Shown here: positions 9,757 through 19,681 of the stretch, one piece after another
Numbering within the stretch: position 1 is the first letter of the stretch
Layout of the letters: the number at the start of each line of letters is the position of its first letter
DNA from: Thiospirillum jenense
GTDB lineage: Bacteria; Pseudomonadota; Gammaproteobacteria; Chromatiales; Chromatiaceae
Length of the DNA stretch: 53,806 bases
Assembly (NCBI RefSeq): GCF_014145225.1
Contig: NZ_JABVCQ010000024.1
Location: 1 to 53,806, forward strand
Direction: 5' to 3'
The notes under the pieces: generated by a model
The model's database searches: none
Told to the model about the DNA's origin: nothing
Seen by the model: the letters and a program-made list of their open reading frames with translations, nothing else
Program-made: the position numbers and the translations under genes

Positions 9757-10565
9757 CCCTTGTTTCATTTAATATCAATGGACTGCGGGCGCGCTTACAT
9801 CAATTGCAAGCACTGTGTGAATATTTACAACCCGACATCATTGGATTACAGGAATCAAAGGTTGCCGATGAATCCTTTCCCACTGCTGCCATCACATCAT
9901 TCGGCTACCTTGCCCACCCATACGGTCAAAAAGCGCATTATGGCGTCGCACTATTAAGCAAAACCGCTCCACTGTCCATTCAAAAAGGTCTCCCCACTGA
10001 TTCACTTGATGCCCAGCGGCGTTTAATTATTGGCCGTTTTTTATTAGATGATGGCACTCCATTACACATCATTAATGGCTATTTCCCTCAGGGTGAATCG
10101 CGTCAACATCCCACCAAGTTTATTAATAAACAGCAGTTTTATGCTGATTTAATCACCTACCTTGATACGCACCACACTCCCAATGATGCGTTAATTGTCA
10201 TGGGCGATATGAACGTCGCACCTGAAGATAAGGATGTCGGTATTGGCGCTGATAATGCGCGGCGTTGGATACAATCAGGTAAATGCGGTTTTTTGCCCGA
10301 AGAACGTGCGTGGTTACGCGCATTACTCGCGTGGGGATTGTATGATAGTTGGCGTGTTTTTAATCCCGACATCACTAATGAATTTACCTGGTTTGATTAT
10401 CGGTCGCGTGGTTTTGAACGCACCCCCCGCCGTGGCCTGCGAGTTGATTTAATATTAGTCACCGCCCGCGTACGCGACAGATTAAACGCCGTTGGGATTG
10501 ACACCATCACCCGATCATTACCACGCCCCTCAGATCATTGCCCAGTGTGGATCAGCATCATTTAA
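9750..10565 (+). CDS. xth: Exodeoxyribonuclease III (AP endonuclease family)
   Basis: 271 residues. The endonuclease/exonuclease/phosphatase fold residues are visible: N in FNINGLRA, E in IGLQESK, NGYFPQGE, GDMNVAPEDKDVG and the catalytic SDHCPVW near the C-terminus. The enzyme cleaves abasic sites and degrades 3' ends during base excision repair. The ATG at 9750 lies inside the end of phoU, suggesting translational coupling. The family assignment is firm; the exact paralogue (xthA-type versus exoA-type) is less certain. Confidence 0.94.
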   Translation: MLTLVSFNINGLRARLHQLQALCEYLQPDIIGLQESKVADESFPTAAITSFGYLAHPYGQKAHYGVALLSKTAPLSIQKGLPTDSLDAQRRLIIGRFLLDDGTPLHIINGYFPQGESRQHPTKFINKQQFYADLITYLDTHHTPNDALIVMGDMNVAPEDKDVGIGADNARRWIQSGKCGFLPEERAWLRALLAWGLYDSWRVFNPDITNEFTWFDYRSRGFERTPRRGLRVDLILVTARVRDRLNAVGIDTITRSLPRPSDHCPVWISII

Positions 10566-10652
10566 TACTGGGTGAGATAATTGAATAGTAACCCATCGGT
10601 TAAAATCAATTAATACCGTCAATTTTATTTGCATAACGCCTCCGAGGATCCA

Positions 10653-11780
10653 ATGCAGTCGAATGCTTTTTATTATGCTCATGCGTGTGCCGACGACGAA
10701 CGGCAGGTCATTGATCGCGTACTATCCGAATTAAAAACTGCAACGGGTAATTTGGGATTTTTATACGTCACCGAGCCACTCGGGGCGCAATTAGAAGATA
10801 TTCTGGATCAATGTCGCACCGTTACTGGCGTTGAACATTGGGTTGGTGCAGTGAGTAGTGGCGTCTGCGCAACGGGTGTTGAGTATTATGAACGCCCCGC
10901 CGCCGCTATGATGATTGCCGATTTACCCGCAAATTCGTTTCGCGTTTTTTCTAATATCATTAATACATTAAAACCCTACGATGCCGAACAACAACAATGG
11001 CTTGGCAATGCACTCCCTTATATGGGGTTAGTGCATGGTGATCCCAGTAATCCAACCATTGAAGAGTTAATTAAACAATTAGCAGCGCGCACCGCCACCG
11101 GGTTTTTAGTTGGTGGATTAGCCAGCAGTGACGCCGCGCCGGGGTGCGCTTGTGTCATTAGCGAATCGGCAGTGAGTGGCGGTTTAACCGGTGTATTATT
11201 TACCGAAGCAGTTGGTATTCGCACTGGATTAACACAAGGCTGTTCCCCAATTGGCCCCGTGCGTCATATCACTGATGCGCAACGCAACGTGTTAATTCAA
11301 TTAGATGGTCGCCCAGCATTAGAAGTTTTTAAAGAAGACATTGGCAGTGAATTAGCCAACGATTTAGAACGGGTGGCGGGCACCATTTTTGTTGGCTTGC
11401 CCGTCATGGGGTCTGACACGGGCGATTATTTAGTGCGTAATTTAATTGGCTTAGATTTAACCAATCAACTGCTCGCCATTGGGGAGTTAGTTGAAAAAGG
11501 ACAAGACATTCGCTTTTGCCGCCGTGATACAACCAGTGCGCGTGATGATTTAATCCGCATGTTGCACCATTTAAAAGGCCGTTTAGATGGCCCACCACGC
11601 GGCGGGGTTTATATTTCTTGTCTCGGGCGCGGTGCTAGTTTGTTTGGTGATGACGCTGGGGAGATTCGCCATATTAGTGAAGAATTGGGCGAATTCCCAT
11701 TAGTTGGTTTTTATGCCAATGGCGAAATTTTTCAAGATCGCCTATATGGTTATACCGGCATTCTAACGTTGTTTATCTAG
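10653..11780 (+). CDS. FIST-domain sensor protein
   Basis: 375 residues from the ATG at 10653, chosen because GAGGA lies 4 nt upstream; a TTG at 10629 is in frame but unsupported. The protein has the FIST N-terminal domain (residues about 20-200) and FIST_C (about 210-370, ending GYTGILTLF). FIST domains are predicted small-ligand, possibly amino acid, sensors usually linked to signalling proteins. This one carries no output domain and no kinase lies beside it. Confidence 0.82.
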   Translation: MQSNAFYYAHACADDERQVIDRVLSELKTATGNLGFLYVTEPLGAQLEDILDQCRTVTGVEHWVGAVSSGVCATGVEYYERPAAAMMIADLPANSFRVFSNIINTLKPYDAEQQQWLGNALPYMGLVHGDPSNPTIEELIKQLAARTATGFLVGGLASSDAAPGCACVISESAVSGGLTGVLFTEAVGIRTGLTQGCSPIGPVRHITDAQRNVLIQLDGRPALEVFKEDIGSELANDLERVAGTIFVGLPVMGSDTGDYLVRNLIGLDLTNQLLAIGELVEKGQDIRFCRRDTTSARDDLIRMLHHLKGRLDGPPRGGVYISCLGRGASLFGDDAGEIRHISEELGEFPLVGFYANGEIFQDRLYGYTGILTLFI

Positions 11781-11870
11781 CGGCATACAACAATAATTGT
11801 CGCACCCTTAATTGGCGTCACCATACAACCCCGACGATTTAACGCAGAATTAAAAACGCAATATTAATGC

Positions 11871-13271
11871 CTAGCGCCGTTCTTTAATTTCAATCCCCAG
11901 CGAGCGCAGTTTGCGATATAGATGCGTCCGTTCCATGCCGGCCTCTTTCGCCATTTTGCTCACATTGCCATTGTGCTTTTCTAATTGGTAATCCAAATAC
12001 GCCTTTTCAAACAATTCGCGTGCTTGGCGCAGCGGCTGATCGAATGACACCAATCCCTCTAATGACAGCGTCGGCAGCGGTGAAATAGTGCCTAATGTAC
12101 TTTCCACTTCATTTTGTGAAATTTCATCACCCGCCCCGAGAATTAAAATCCGTTGCACCAGATTTTTTAATTCCCGAATATTGCCCGGCCACGCATAATT
12201 ACGCAAATAATTCTGCGCGCCAACACTAAAGCGCCGATACGCTAATTTTTCATGCGCGGCGAAATAATCCACATAATAATTTAATAAATCCGGCACATCT
12301 TCGGTGTGTTCCCGCAAGGGTGGAATGTGCAATGGCACAACATTCAAATGGTAAAATAAATCTTCACGAAACCGCCCCAACCGCACCTCTTCTTTTAAAT
12401 CCCGCTGCGTCGCAGCAACAATACGCACATCAATTGGCACCGGGTCTTTACCACCCACGCGCAGAAACGAACCCGTATCTAATGCGGCTAATAACTGCGT
12501 CTGTGCTTCCATATCCATATCAGCGACTTCATCTAATAATAAAGTGCCGCCGGCGGCAAGTTCTAAACTGCCATAATGAATATGCGCGTCTTCTTCACTG
12601 CCGAATAATTCCCGCGCTGCATTCCCCCGCGCAATAATAGCGCCGCCTAAATCAACAAAGGGGCGATCACGGCGCGGGCTTTGGGCGTGTAAAAAACGAG
12701 CGAAGGTTTCACGGCCGCTGCCGGCTTCACCCGTAATTAAAACCCAGGTGTCATGTAATGCAATGCGCTTCACTTGTTCACGCAATCGCGCAATGACGGC
12801 CGAACGCCCGACGGGTTCGTGGACTAATGGAGTGCGCCGCCGCAATCCAACGTTTTCTTTAACTAAACGGTCGGCTTCTAATGCCCGTTCAACGGTTAAT
12901 AATAGTTTAGCCATTGACAGCGGTTTTTCAAGAAAATCATAGGCACCCAAGCGCGTGGCTTCGACCGCCGTTTCCACTGTGCCATGCCCCGACATCATAA
13001 TGACCGGGCAGGGCAATCCATCCTGATCTTCTGACCATTCTTTTAATAAACTGATGCCGTCAAGATCAGGCATCCAAATATCAAGCAGAATTAAATCGGG
13101 GCGGCGGTCGCGTAACGCATGACGTGCCGTTTCACCATTCTCCGCTGTCACCACGAAATAATTTTCATCTTCGAGAATTTCCTGCACGGTTGCTCGAATA
13201 TCTGGCTCGTCATCAACTACGAGAATATGAATTGCGCTTGGATTCATAGCTTGTTTCGCGTTATTTGGCAT
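11871..13271 (-). CDS. NtrX-like sigma-54-family response regulator with degenerate AAA+ domain
   Basis: 466 residues: receiver domain (DDEPD acidic pocket, phosphoacceptor in LILLDIWMPDLDG), AAA+ domain and a Fis-type helix-turn-helix (NGNVSKMAKEAGMERTHLYR). Receiver and overall sequence are closest to NtrX. Two AAA+ features are altered. Walker A is GEAGSGRE, with Arg in place of Lys, and the GAFTGA loop that contacts sigma-54 is absent, replaced by EEDAHIHYGSLEL. NtrX proteins without GAFTGA are known in some proteobacteria and probably act on sigma-70 promoters. No NtrY sensor adjoins it. The start could also be the second Met (13247). Confidence 0.85.
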   Translation of the reverse strand: MPNNAKQAMNPSAIHILVVDDEPDIRATVQEILEDENYFVVTAENGETARHALRDRRPDLILLDIWMPDLDGISLLKEWSEDQDGLPCPVIMMSGHGTVETAVEATRLGAYDFLEKPLSMAKLLLTVERALEADRLVKENVGLRRRTPLVHEPVGRSAVIARLREQVKRIALHDTWVLITGEAGSGRETFARFLHAQSPRRDRPFVDLGGAIIARGNAARELFGSEEDAHIHYGSLELAAGGTLLLDEVADMDMEAQTQLLAALDTGSFLRVGGKDPVPIDVRIVAATQRDLKEEVRLGRFREDLFYHLNVVPLHIPPLREHTEDVPDLLNYYVDYFAAHEKLAYRRFSVGAQNYLRNYAWPGNIRELKNLVQRILILGAGDEISQNEVESTLGTISPLPTLSLEGLVSFDQPLRQARELFEKAYLDYQLEKHNGNVSKMAKEAGMERTHLYRKLRSLGIEIKERR

Positions 13272-13389
13272 TAAAGGTTGTTAATCGCAGCGGGGCGGTA
13301 CATTCAGTTTTAGTGACTGTAGTATAAACGACTCTGCCCGATCAGTGGCGAATTGCGTGATGATGGGGCGATATACCAGTCGTAACAGT

Positions 13390-14634
13390 TTAGATTAAAT
13401 CATCGGTCATTTGTTGCAAAATTTGCAAATGGTGCGCTCGAATATCCACTTCACTTGGATTGGTCAATCGCCAGCACAAGTAGTCAATTGTGAATAATTG
13501 GCGATAGGGAACACAATAGCCCAGCAATAAAAAATCCAGGGCGGTGGTATTCGCATCCTGCATTGCCGGCAAGCGATCACAAGCGGCAATAACAGCGGGC
13601 GCTTCACCTAAAATGGCGGTCGGAATGCCAGCTAATAACGCCTCCACAGCCACGCTGGAATTGAGCGTCACCAGTGCCTGACAACGGCGCACAAATGCCA
13701 TTGATGTTGGCGAATCATCAATTGTCCCACGCCGTGGTGCGCCGAAATAACCTGCCGGGTGGGAGCGAATTAACAAGTCAGCCGCTGGAATGAATTCGTT
13801 CACATATTCTAATACCAATGCCGGCGTCAATCCACGATGATACGCTAATAAATTAGAATCATCTTCCACCTGCAACGCCACCCCCATTGCCCACGCACCT
13901 GCGTCACTCACTTGATCGTTATAGGCCGGCCCGCGCAATAATGCAAGTAATTGTGTGCGCGTCAATGGTGACGGCCGCTCGGCAGCTAATAAAAACCGTT
14001 GATAACGCGCTGCCGCTTCAGTATGACCGTTGACGCCGTTAAAATCAAAATAGCCCAGCGGTTGATACCAGGGATCGCGCAATGGGCCGAGTTCACAGTG
14101 AATAAGTGGTAAATGAACGGCGGCGGCGGCGGCAGTTAACGAGGCGCAATTGCACCAGGTAATGATCGCCTTTAATTCGCGTTGTGCTTGAATGATTTCC
14201 AATTGCGCAATTAGCGCGGCGGTGAATTCGGTGTCCTCGTGTTGAATGAGATGTAGCCAAATTAAACTGTCTGAACGCAACTGTATTTTCAGACGCTGAT
14301 AAATCGTTTCTGGTAATGAAAACCAAGCATAACTGGCCACTTGTTCAGCGGTCGGCACAATAAATCCCAGTTCATCATTGCGTGGTGCGTGGCATTCAAA
14401 CCGTCCAGCGGCCGCGTAATCACTTGGATTAACTTGATAGGCCGGGCAGGCAATAAAACAGACCTGATCGGGCGTTAAATCGGTGATTAATTTATATGCC
14501 ACCCATAAATATGGTGCGCAGCGATTGCGGACAACAAAGGGATATAAAAATGCTGCAAACATACCGGTTAGCATCCATTTAGTTAATGGCTTGTCATAAT
14601 CGCCGCCCGCGCCGTACGCCGCGTCCAAACGCAA
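13390..14634 (-). CDS. Capsule/Kdo-transferase-like (GT99-like) glycosyltransferase
   Basis: 414 residues. The C-terminal part has an LNSSVAVEALLAGIPTAILGEAP motif, characteristic of the Capsule_synth/beta-Kdo transferase fold, and LIRSHPAGYF upstream. The central CNCASLTAAAAAVHLPLIHCELGPLR and YFDFNGVNGHTE segments are features I associate with GT99-like N-terminal domains. The gene overlaps the preceding dual GT2 gene by 41 bp, so the two are very likely translated together and may act in one surface polysaccharide pathway. Substrate and linkage cannot be told from the sequence. Confidence 0.6.
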   Translation of the reverse strand: MRLDAAYGAGGDYDKPLTKWMLTGMFAAFLYPFVVRNRCAPYLWVAYKLITDLTPDQVCFIACPAYQVNPSDYAAAGRFECHAPRNDELGFIVPTAEQVASYAWFSLPETIYQRLKIQLRSDSLIWLHLIQHEDTEFTAALIAQLEIIQAQRELKAIITWCNCASLTAAAAAVHLPLIHCELGPLRDPWYQPLGYFDFNGVNGHTEAAARYQRFLLAAERPSPLTRTQLLALLRGPAYNDQVSDAGAWAMGVALQVEDDSNLLAYHRGLTPALVLEYVNEFIPAADLLIRSHPAGYFGAPRRGTIDDSPTSMAFVRRCQALVTLNSSVAVEALLAGIPTAILGEAPAVIAACDRLPAMQDANTTALDFLLLGYCVPYRQLFTIDYLCWRLTNPSEVDIRAHHLQILQQMTDDLI

Positions 14635-17029
14635 TACCTAATAATAACAGGTAAATACGCGACGACCAGGGGCGCTTGGCGATACGATCTAATTTGCTTA
14701 ATAACGGGCTAATGAGTTGCAATAGCCAACCATAGCGGCCGGCGCGCACTTGCCAGCGAATATCACCCATTGCCGATAATGAAAGAATGTCAGGTTGTAA
14801 TTGCACAAAGGTTTGTAATGCTTCACCCACTTGGGTTTGACGGCGTAAAAAACTGGCTAATGTCATGTCATGGCTATGCACCGCTCGCGCTGCGGGGTGA
14901 TAAATAATGCGCAAGCCCTGCCGACATAAACGCAAACCTAATTCGCAATCTTCCCAACCATACACATTAAAGCGTACATCAAAAGGTGCATCACCTAATA
15001 CGGCGCGGCGTAATGAAATGTTCGATGTATAAAAACAAGTGAAGGGTGCTTCGGCGCCCGGGGTTAATTGCCGATAACCAAATTGCGGCCCTTCGTAGTT
15101 AATAAAATCTAAAAATGGCGTGACCTGAACGGTACTTTCATCCCACGCGGTTAATCCAATGATGGCAACATCGCTTGACGTATTATAGGTTTGATGCGCG
15201 GCTAAATGCGCGGCAATGAACTCGGGATCGGGAATAATATCGTCGCCTAAAAATAAAACGAATTCACCCTGTGCTTCACGCAAACCCCGATTGCGCGCTA
15301 CGCCCTGTTTGGTATTAGTTTGGCGAATTAATTTGAATGAAAATGGTAATGAATCATGTGCTTGTTGCCATTGTTCTAGTGCCGCTGCCGTGTCATCAGT
15401 TGAGCCATCGTCAATAATGATGACTTCGAATCCACTCACGGTTTGCGCTTGCAAGGCGCGCAAGGTGCGTAATAAAACATCGCAGCGATTGTAGGTTGGA
15501 ATAATCACCGATAATTGATTAGGCGCGAATGAATCTTGAATGAACGCAGGTGTCTGCTGTTCAAAACGAATATCATAAACACCACAGCCCATGAGACGCG
15601 CTTCGTGATTAGGCAATGCACGTTCCGGCGCCCAAGTTGATGAACGCAAGGTTAATTGTAATAAACCATCAGCGGCGGCGGTCACGGGAACTGTTAATTG
15701 AATCCAATGAGAATGCGGCGCAAATTCCCAGCGTTGCTGTTGTGAATATTCGCTGTTTTTATTGCAAGTTAATTCCAACCAGGGAACGGTGTACGGCGCA
15801 TCAATTCCCGGGGTGCGCAGCCGCAACACCAATTGCCCCTGCGCTTGCGGCGGCAAGATCAGGGTGCAGCGCGCCAAGCCGTTCGTCCAGCGGCAGCGCA
15901 CGGGATTGGGCGGCGGCGCGGGAAAATTGTCTGACCATTCAGGGGGATACCAACCAGCGCCCAGTCGCGTGGTGGCGGTGTCGTCTGCCAACCGCAGCAC
16001 CGGTGATTGTAATAGTGTTGCCCAGTCAGGCGGCGTGGCGGGTTCGGGAATTGTCGGCCCCCAGGGCGGATGCGGCGCAACTAAAATCAAGCCGCGTTCA
16101 AATAATTCGCGGTCGTGACGAGTGCGCTGGCGTTGGATCGCCCAGCGTTCGCGCAAGGTGCTGGGTAGGTGCAGTAAATTCCAGCCTAAAATCAATAGCA
16201 TATCGCGGTAGGCTTGATTTTGTAACCACACGCGCATCTGATCGAACATGGCATGGGCAAGGCGGCGCGGTTGATAACATTTTAATAGCGTGCGAATGTT
16301 GTGCCGCATTCCCATTAGATCGCGGAATTCGCTCGGCTGCGCGACGGCAGTGGTGCCGCCAAAGTAATGATAAATAACTGATTGTGGGCAGCAATGAACT
16401 TCACCGCCATTTAACCAAATACGCCAGCCCAAATCCACGTCTTCATGATACATAAAAAAGGTTGGATCAAAGCCGCCCAGCGTAATAAAATCGGCTTTGC
16501 GCATTAACATGGCGGCGGCAGTTGGGAATAGCGTTGGGAATGAACTGCGCGAGATGAGGGCGTGTACAGCGGGATGATCGCGGGAAAAACCGAATAAGCG
16601 GTCATAGCTGTGACCTAAGCGCGCCATGCCACCGCCTAATGCGTTAATGATGGTTGGATTCTTCATTAACACCAATTGTGAACAGACGGCTTGAATATGC
16701 GGGTGTTGTTCCAATAGCGCGACCAGTGGAATTAACCAGTCGGGCGTGACTTCGGTGTCATTATTCAAAAAGGCAATGTACGGCGCTTGCGCGTGTTCAA
16801 CGCCGCGCCAATTGGCTTGACCAAAACCAAGATTATTGGTTAATGATAATACCCGCACCTGTGGATACTGCTGTGCCAACCATTGGCAACTATCATCCTG
16901 TGAGGCGTTATCCACTATGATGATTTCATAGCTCGGCCCCTCGGTAATGAGCAGCGTGGGTAAACAGCGTTCGAGATGGTGGCGACCGTTATAATTCACG
17001 ATCACAATAGAAATAACAGGCTGCGTCAT
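14594..17029 (-). CDS. Dual-domain family 2 glycosyltransferase
   Basis: 811 residues with two GT-A domains. The first (about 1-260) begins ISIVIVNYNGRHHLERCL, with nucleotide-sugar motifs VDNAS and FLNNDTEV. The second (about 505-740) begins LSVIIPTYNRCDVLL, with IIDDGSTDDT and FLGDDIIP. The region between resembles a beta-sandwich-type linker. Such proteins elongate O-antigen, exopolysaccharide or protein-linked glycans. Only this gene and its overlapping downstream partner are present; no flippase, polymerase or sugar-nucleotide genes adjoin. Confidence 0.88.
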   Translation of the reverse strand: MTQPVISIVIVNYNGRHHLERCLPTLLITEGPSYEIIIVDNASQDDSCQWLAQQYPQVRVLSLTNNLGFGQANWRGVEHAQAPYIAFLNNDTEVTPDWLIPLVALLEQHPHIQAVCSQLVLMKNPTIINALGGGMARLGHSYDRLFGFSRDHPAVHALISRSSFPTLFPTAAAMLMRKADFITLGGFDPTFFMYHEDVDLGWRIWLNGGEVHCCPQSVIYHYFGGTTAVAQPSEFRDLMGMRHNIRTLLKCYQPRRLAHAMFDQMRVWLQNQAYRDMLLILGWNLLHLPSTLRERWAIQRQRTRHDRELFERGLILVAPHPPWGPTIPEPATPPDWATLLQSPVLRLADDTATTRLGAGWYPPEWSDNFPAPPPNPVRCRWTNGLARCTLILPPQAQGQLVLRLRTPGIDAPYTVPWLELTCNKNSEYSQQQRWEFAPHSHWIQLTVPVTAAADGLLQLTLRSSTWAPERALPNHEARLMGCGVYDIRFEQQTPAFIQDSFAPNQLSVIIPTYNRCDVLLRTLRALQAQTVSGFEVIIIDDGSTDDTAAALEQWQQAHDSLPFSFKLIRQTNTKQGVARNRGLREAQGEFVLFLGDDIIPDPEFIAAHLAAHQTYNTSSDVAIIGLTAWDESTVQVTPFLDFINYEGPQFGYRQLTPGAEAPFTCFYTSNISLRRAVLGDAPFDVRFNVYGWEDCELGLRLCRQGLRIIYHPAARAVHSHDMTLASFLRRQTQVGEALQTFVQLQPDILSLSAMGDIRWQVRAGRYGWLLQLISPLLSKLDRIAKRPWSSRIYLLLLGIAFGRGVRRGRRL

Positions 17030-17149
17030 GGTTAATTATTGTTGGGGCGCGAGTGAAGAGTGAAATAACACGATAAATCGTGCATGGAGATGCGGCTGGA
17101 TTGGCGCATCAGTGATAATACAAAGCGAATTGAAATGACGGCACACGGT

Positions 17150-18214
17150 TTAACAAACGGCGGCGGCAAGATCAATAGCGCGCACGGGCAAGGCTGCTGG
17201 GGTGTGCATACTGATACAATGCAAACTGCCGCCTTGTCTAATTAACGCCCGCGCATTTAACGGTTGAATCATTCGCCCGGGAAAAGCTGATCTTAATCGT
17301 TCGCAGGCAATTTCATCCGCTGGATCATTATAGATTGGCACAATGACGGCGCCATTCAAAATAATGAAATTAACATAGGTGGCCGGCAGGCGTCGTCCAT
17401 CTTTAGTCATAATGGGCGCCGGTTGCGGCAGGGGAATTAACCGATAGGGTGCGCCATTCGCTTGCCGTAACGTCGCCAATTCTGCGGTCATTTGCTGTAA
17501 AGTTGCGGCATCTGCGTCACCGGGCGTGTCGCTCCACGCATGACAAATGGTGGATGAATCAGTGAAACGCGCCAGGGTGTCAATATGACCGTCGGTATCA
17601 TCGCCACTCAACCAACCATGTTCGAGCCAATGAAAACGGGTGACGCCGAGGGTGCGAGTTAATTCGGTTTCAATATCGGTTTGTGACCAATTGAGATTGC
17701 GCGCTGGGTCAATAATGGTGCGCCGAACTAATAAGACGCTGCCCTGTCCGTCGGTGTCAATTGCGCCGCCTTCGAGAATGAGTTGGCTGGTTTCTAATGC
17801 ACCGCCGCCGAATACGCCGTGTTGATACAGGCGATTGGTTAAGCGGTCATCAAGTGTGGCGGCGAATTTGCCACCCCAGCCATTGAAACGAAAATCGCGC
17901 AATTCCACTCGTCCATCGGTCGTGAGGACGGTTAAGGGGCCGTAATCACGAATCCAGGTATCATTATAGGGTGCGCGGGCGAGTTGAATGGGCGCCTGAC
18001 CTAATTGATGATCTATTAAACGGTGGGCAATAGCGCGGCGGTGATTATCATCGCGGCAGACAATTAACACCGATTGATAACGACTGACCGCCGCCGTTAA
18101 AGCAACGTATAGGGCGGTGACTTCGACAATTTGATCAGCCCAATCGGTTGCGGCGTGCGGCCAGGTGATTAAAAGTGTGTGTTGGGGTTCCCATTCAGCC
18201 GGAAAACGAATCAT
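17150..18214 (-). CDS. aguA: Agmatine deiminase
   Basis: 354 residues from the ATG at 18214 (MIRFPAEWEPQ, the usual family N-terminus); an in-frame TTG at 18250 would add an atypical extension. Porphyromonas-type peptidylarginine deiminase motifs are visible: WIRDYGP, GGAIDTDGQG, SGDDTDGHIDTLARF and the catalytic Cys333 in GGSLHCISMHTP. The enzyme converts agmatine to N-carbamoylputrescine in polyamine synthesis. The usual partner amidase (aguB) is not in the window. Confidence 0.95.
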   Translation of the reverse strand: MIRFPAEWEPQHTLLITWPHAATDWADQIVEVTALYVALTAAVSRYQSVLIVCRDDNHRRAIAHRLIDHQLGQAPIQLARAPYNDTWIRDYGPLTVLTTDGRVELRDFRFNGWGGKFAATLDDRLTNRLYQHGVFGGGALETSQLILEGGAIDTDGQGSVLLVRRTIIDPARNLNWSQTDIETELTRTLGVTRFHWLEHGWLSGDDTDGHIDTLARFTDSSTICHAWSDTPGDADAATLQQMTAELATLRQANGAPYRLIPLPQPAPIMTKDGRRLPATYVNFIILNGAVIVPIYNDPADEIACERLRSAFPGRMIQPLNARALIRQGGSLHCISMHTPAALPVRAIDLAAAVC

Positions 18215-18331
18215 AATTAATTTGTCATGAAGATGGATGGTAATAAGCAAGTGAGCAGTTTAAGGCTTAATGCCATAGCCGAGCAAAGTGACAGGGGTTA
18301 TTTGCCAATGTATATGCGTTATTTGTCGCAT

Positions 18332-18865
18332 TTAACCCTGTAATAACCGTGCTTTGGCGGCGTTGATTTTGGCGGCTAGATAGGTTGATCCGCCGCGATC
18401 AGGGTGCAATTGTGACATTAAACGGCGGTGCGCGGCGCGAATGTCGGCAGTCGAAGCGCCCGGTGGTACACCAAGAATAGCGTGTGCTTCTGCCAGCGAT
18501 AATTGACCGCTGCTGCTGCGCGGCGGTGGTGGTTTTTTAGGCGGCGGGGACTGTCGCGTTCTAGGTTTAGGCGCAGTGGCAGATGGCGGTTGGCGTTTAA
18601 AGGATCGAATGATTGGCCAGAGCGTTGGTAATAACTGCGTCAATCTTACTAATAAACGCAAGGCAATTGGCACAGCCGCCGCAAGTAATGCTAATAATGG
18701 ACTGAGATGACCGGTGATGGTTGCGATGGCTAATACGATCACCAGCCCCCAAAATAACCACAGGCCAATCTGCGTTGCGAGTGATGCCGATGATAATCGC
18801 CGTAATCGTGGCCAGACGATTAGAAAACTGATTAGAATAATCAACACAACAATTAACTTGCCCAT
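18332..18865 (-). CDS. Membrane-anchored DnaJ-domain protein
   Basis: About 177 residues from the Met at 18865 (MGKLIVVLI); earlier in-frame starts at 18877 or 18934 are possible. Two or three hydrophobic helices fill the N-terminal half. A Pro-rich basic linker ([13 protein letters not shown]) leads to a short C-terminal J domain carrying the HPD motif in [21 protein letters not shown]. The layout is that of Tim14/DjlA-like membrane J proteins, which recruit and stimulate Hsp70 at the membrane. The client is unknown. Confidence 0.8.
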   Translation of the reverse strand: MGKLIVVLIILISFLIVWPRLRRLSSASLATQIGLWLFWGLVIVLAIATITGHLSPLLALLAAAVPIALRLLVRLTQLLPTLWPIIRSFKRQPPSATAPKPRTRQSPPPKKPPPPRSSSGQLSLAEAHAILGVPPGASTADIRAAHRRLMSQLHPDRGGSTYLAAKINAAKARLLQG

Positions 18866-18940
18866 AGCTTCAACCATGCCAGCGTGACGCGGTATTTTTA
18901 TTAAATAATTACGACACCATGCCGTATTGAACAATTGTAC

Positions 18941-19375
18941 TTAATTGCTTAACGCTTCAAGATGATCGAGGGCTTTTTGAAAACGTCGGGCATGTGAATG
19001 CTCGGCTTTTGCTAAGGTCTCAAACCAATCGGCAATATCATCAAAGCCTTCCGCCCGCGCTATTTTTGCCATATCTGGATACATTTGCGCATGTTCGTAT
19101 TGTTCTCCGACAATGGCCGTTTTAAGATTATCTGCCGTCGGACCAATGGGTAAACCAGTAGCTGGATCACCCACGGCTTCTAAATACTCTAAATGACCGT
19201 GTGCATGACCGGTTTCACCCTCGGCAGTAGAACGGAATAAAGCAGCGACATCATTGTAGCCTTCAATATCAGCTTTTTGGGCAAAATATAAATAGCGCCG
19301 ATTGGCTTGCGATTCATGTGCAAACGCGGTGCGCAAACAGGCTTCTGTTTTACTACCTTTTAATTCTATCATCAT
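18941..19375 (-). CDS. Rubrerythrin without rubredoxin domain
   Basis: 144 residues forming a ferritin-like four-helix bundle with the di-iron ligands expected of rubrerythrin: E in AFAHESQANRRY, EGETGHAHGH, and EQYEHAQMYP...AKAEHSHARRF. The C-terminal rubredoxin domain of classical rubrerythrin is missing, so electrons must come from another protein. The family reduces hydrogen peroxide. Either of two adjacent ATGs (19375, 19372) may start it, with GAGG just upstream. The DnaJ-like gene follows on the same strand. Confidence 0.92.
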   Translation of the reverse strand: MMIELKGSKTEACLRTAFAHESQANRRYLYFAQKADIEGYNDVAALFRSTAEGETGHAHGHLEYLEAVGDPATGLPIGPTADNLKTAIVGEQYEHAQMYPDMAKIARAEGFDDIADWFETLAKAEHSHARRFQKALDHLEALSN

Positions 19376-19681
19376 TGCCTCAGTGCGTTAATACCATTTA
19401 TTTAAAGGATGGGGCGCTATTCGATTTAACTCAACCGACGGAGGGTTAAGGGTCATTAGCGGCTGCTTATTGAATTGCTAACATTGATTGAGTAGTTTAT
19501 TAACCACTTAAATACAAACATACCAAACTGCTCACACAAGTAGTAGTATAATAATGCTATGGCAGCCATTCACAAATTCATTGCTTAAATGATTAACATC
19601 TAATCGTAACCAAAATACTGCGCCAAACCTGTATGATAATCAAACACTTTCCAACAAAACGACCAGAGCGTGTAACTTCAG
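19376..19681. other. Divergent intergenic region, rubrerythrin / CHAD
   Basis: 306 bp with no credible gene. An exact TATAAT occurs at 19547-19552 on the + strand, about 130 bp before the CHAD start, but no good -35 element stands at the right distance. Promoters for both divergent genes are expected here. Confidence 0.35.
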
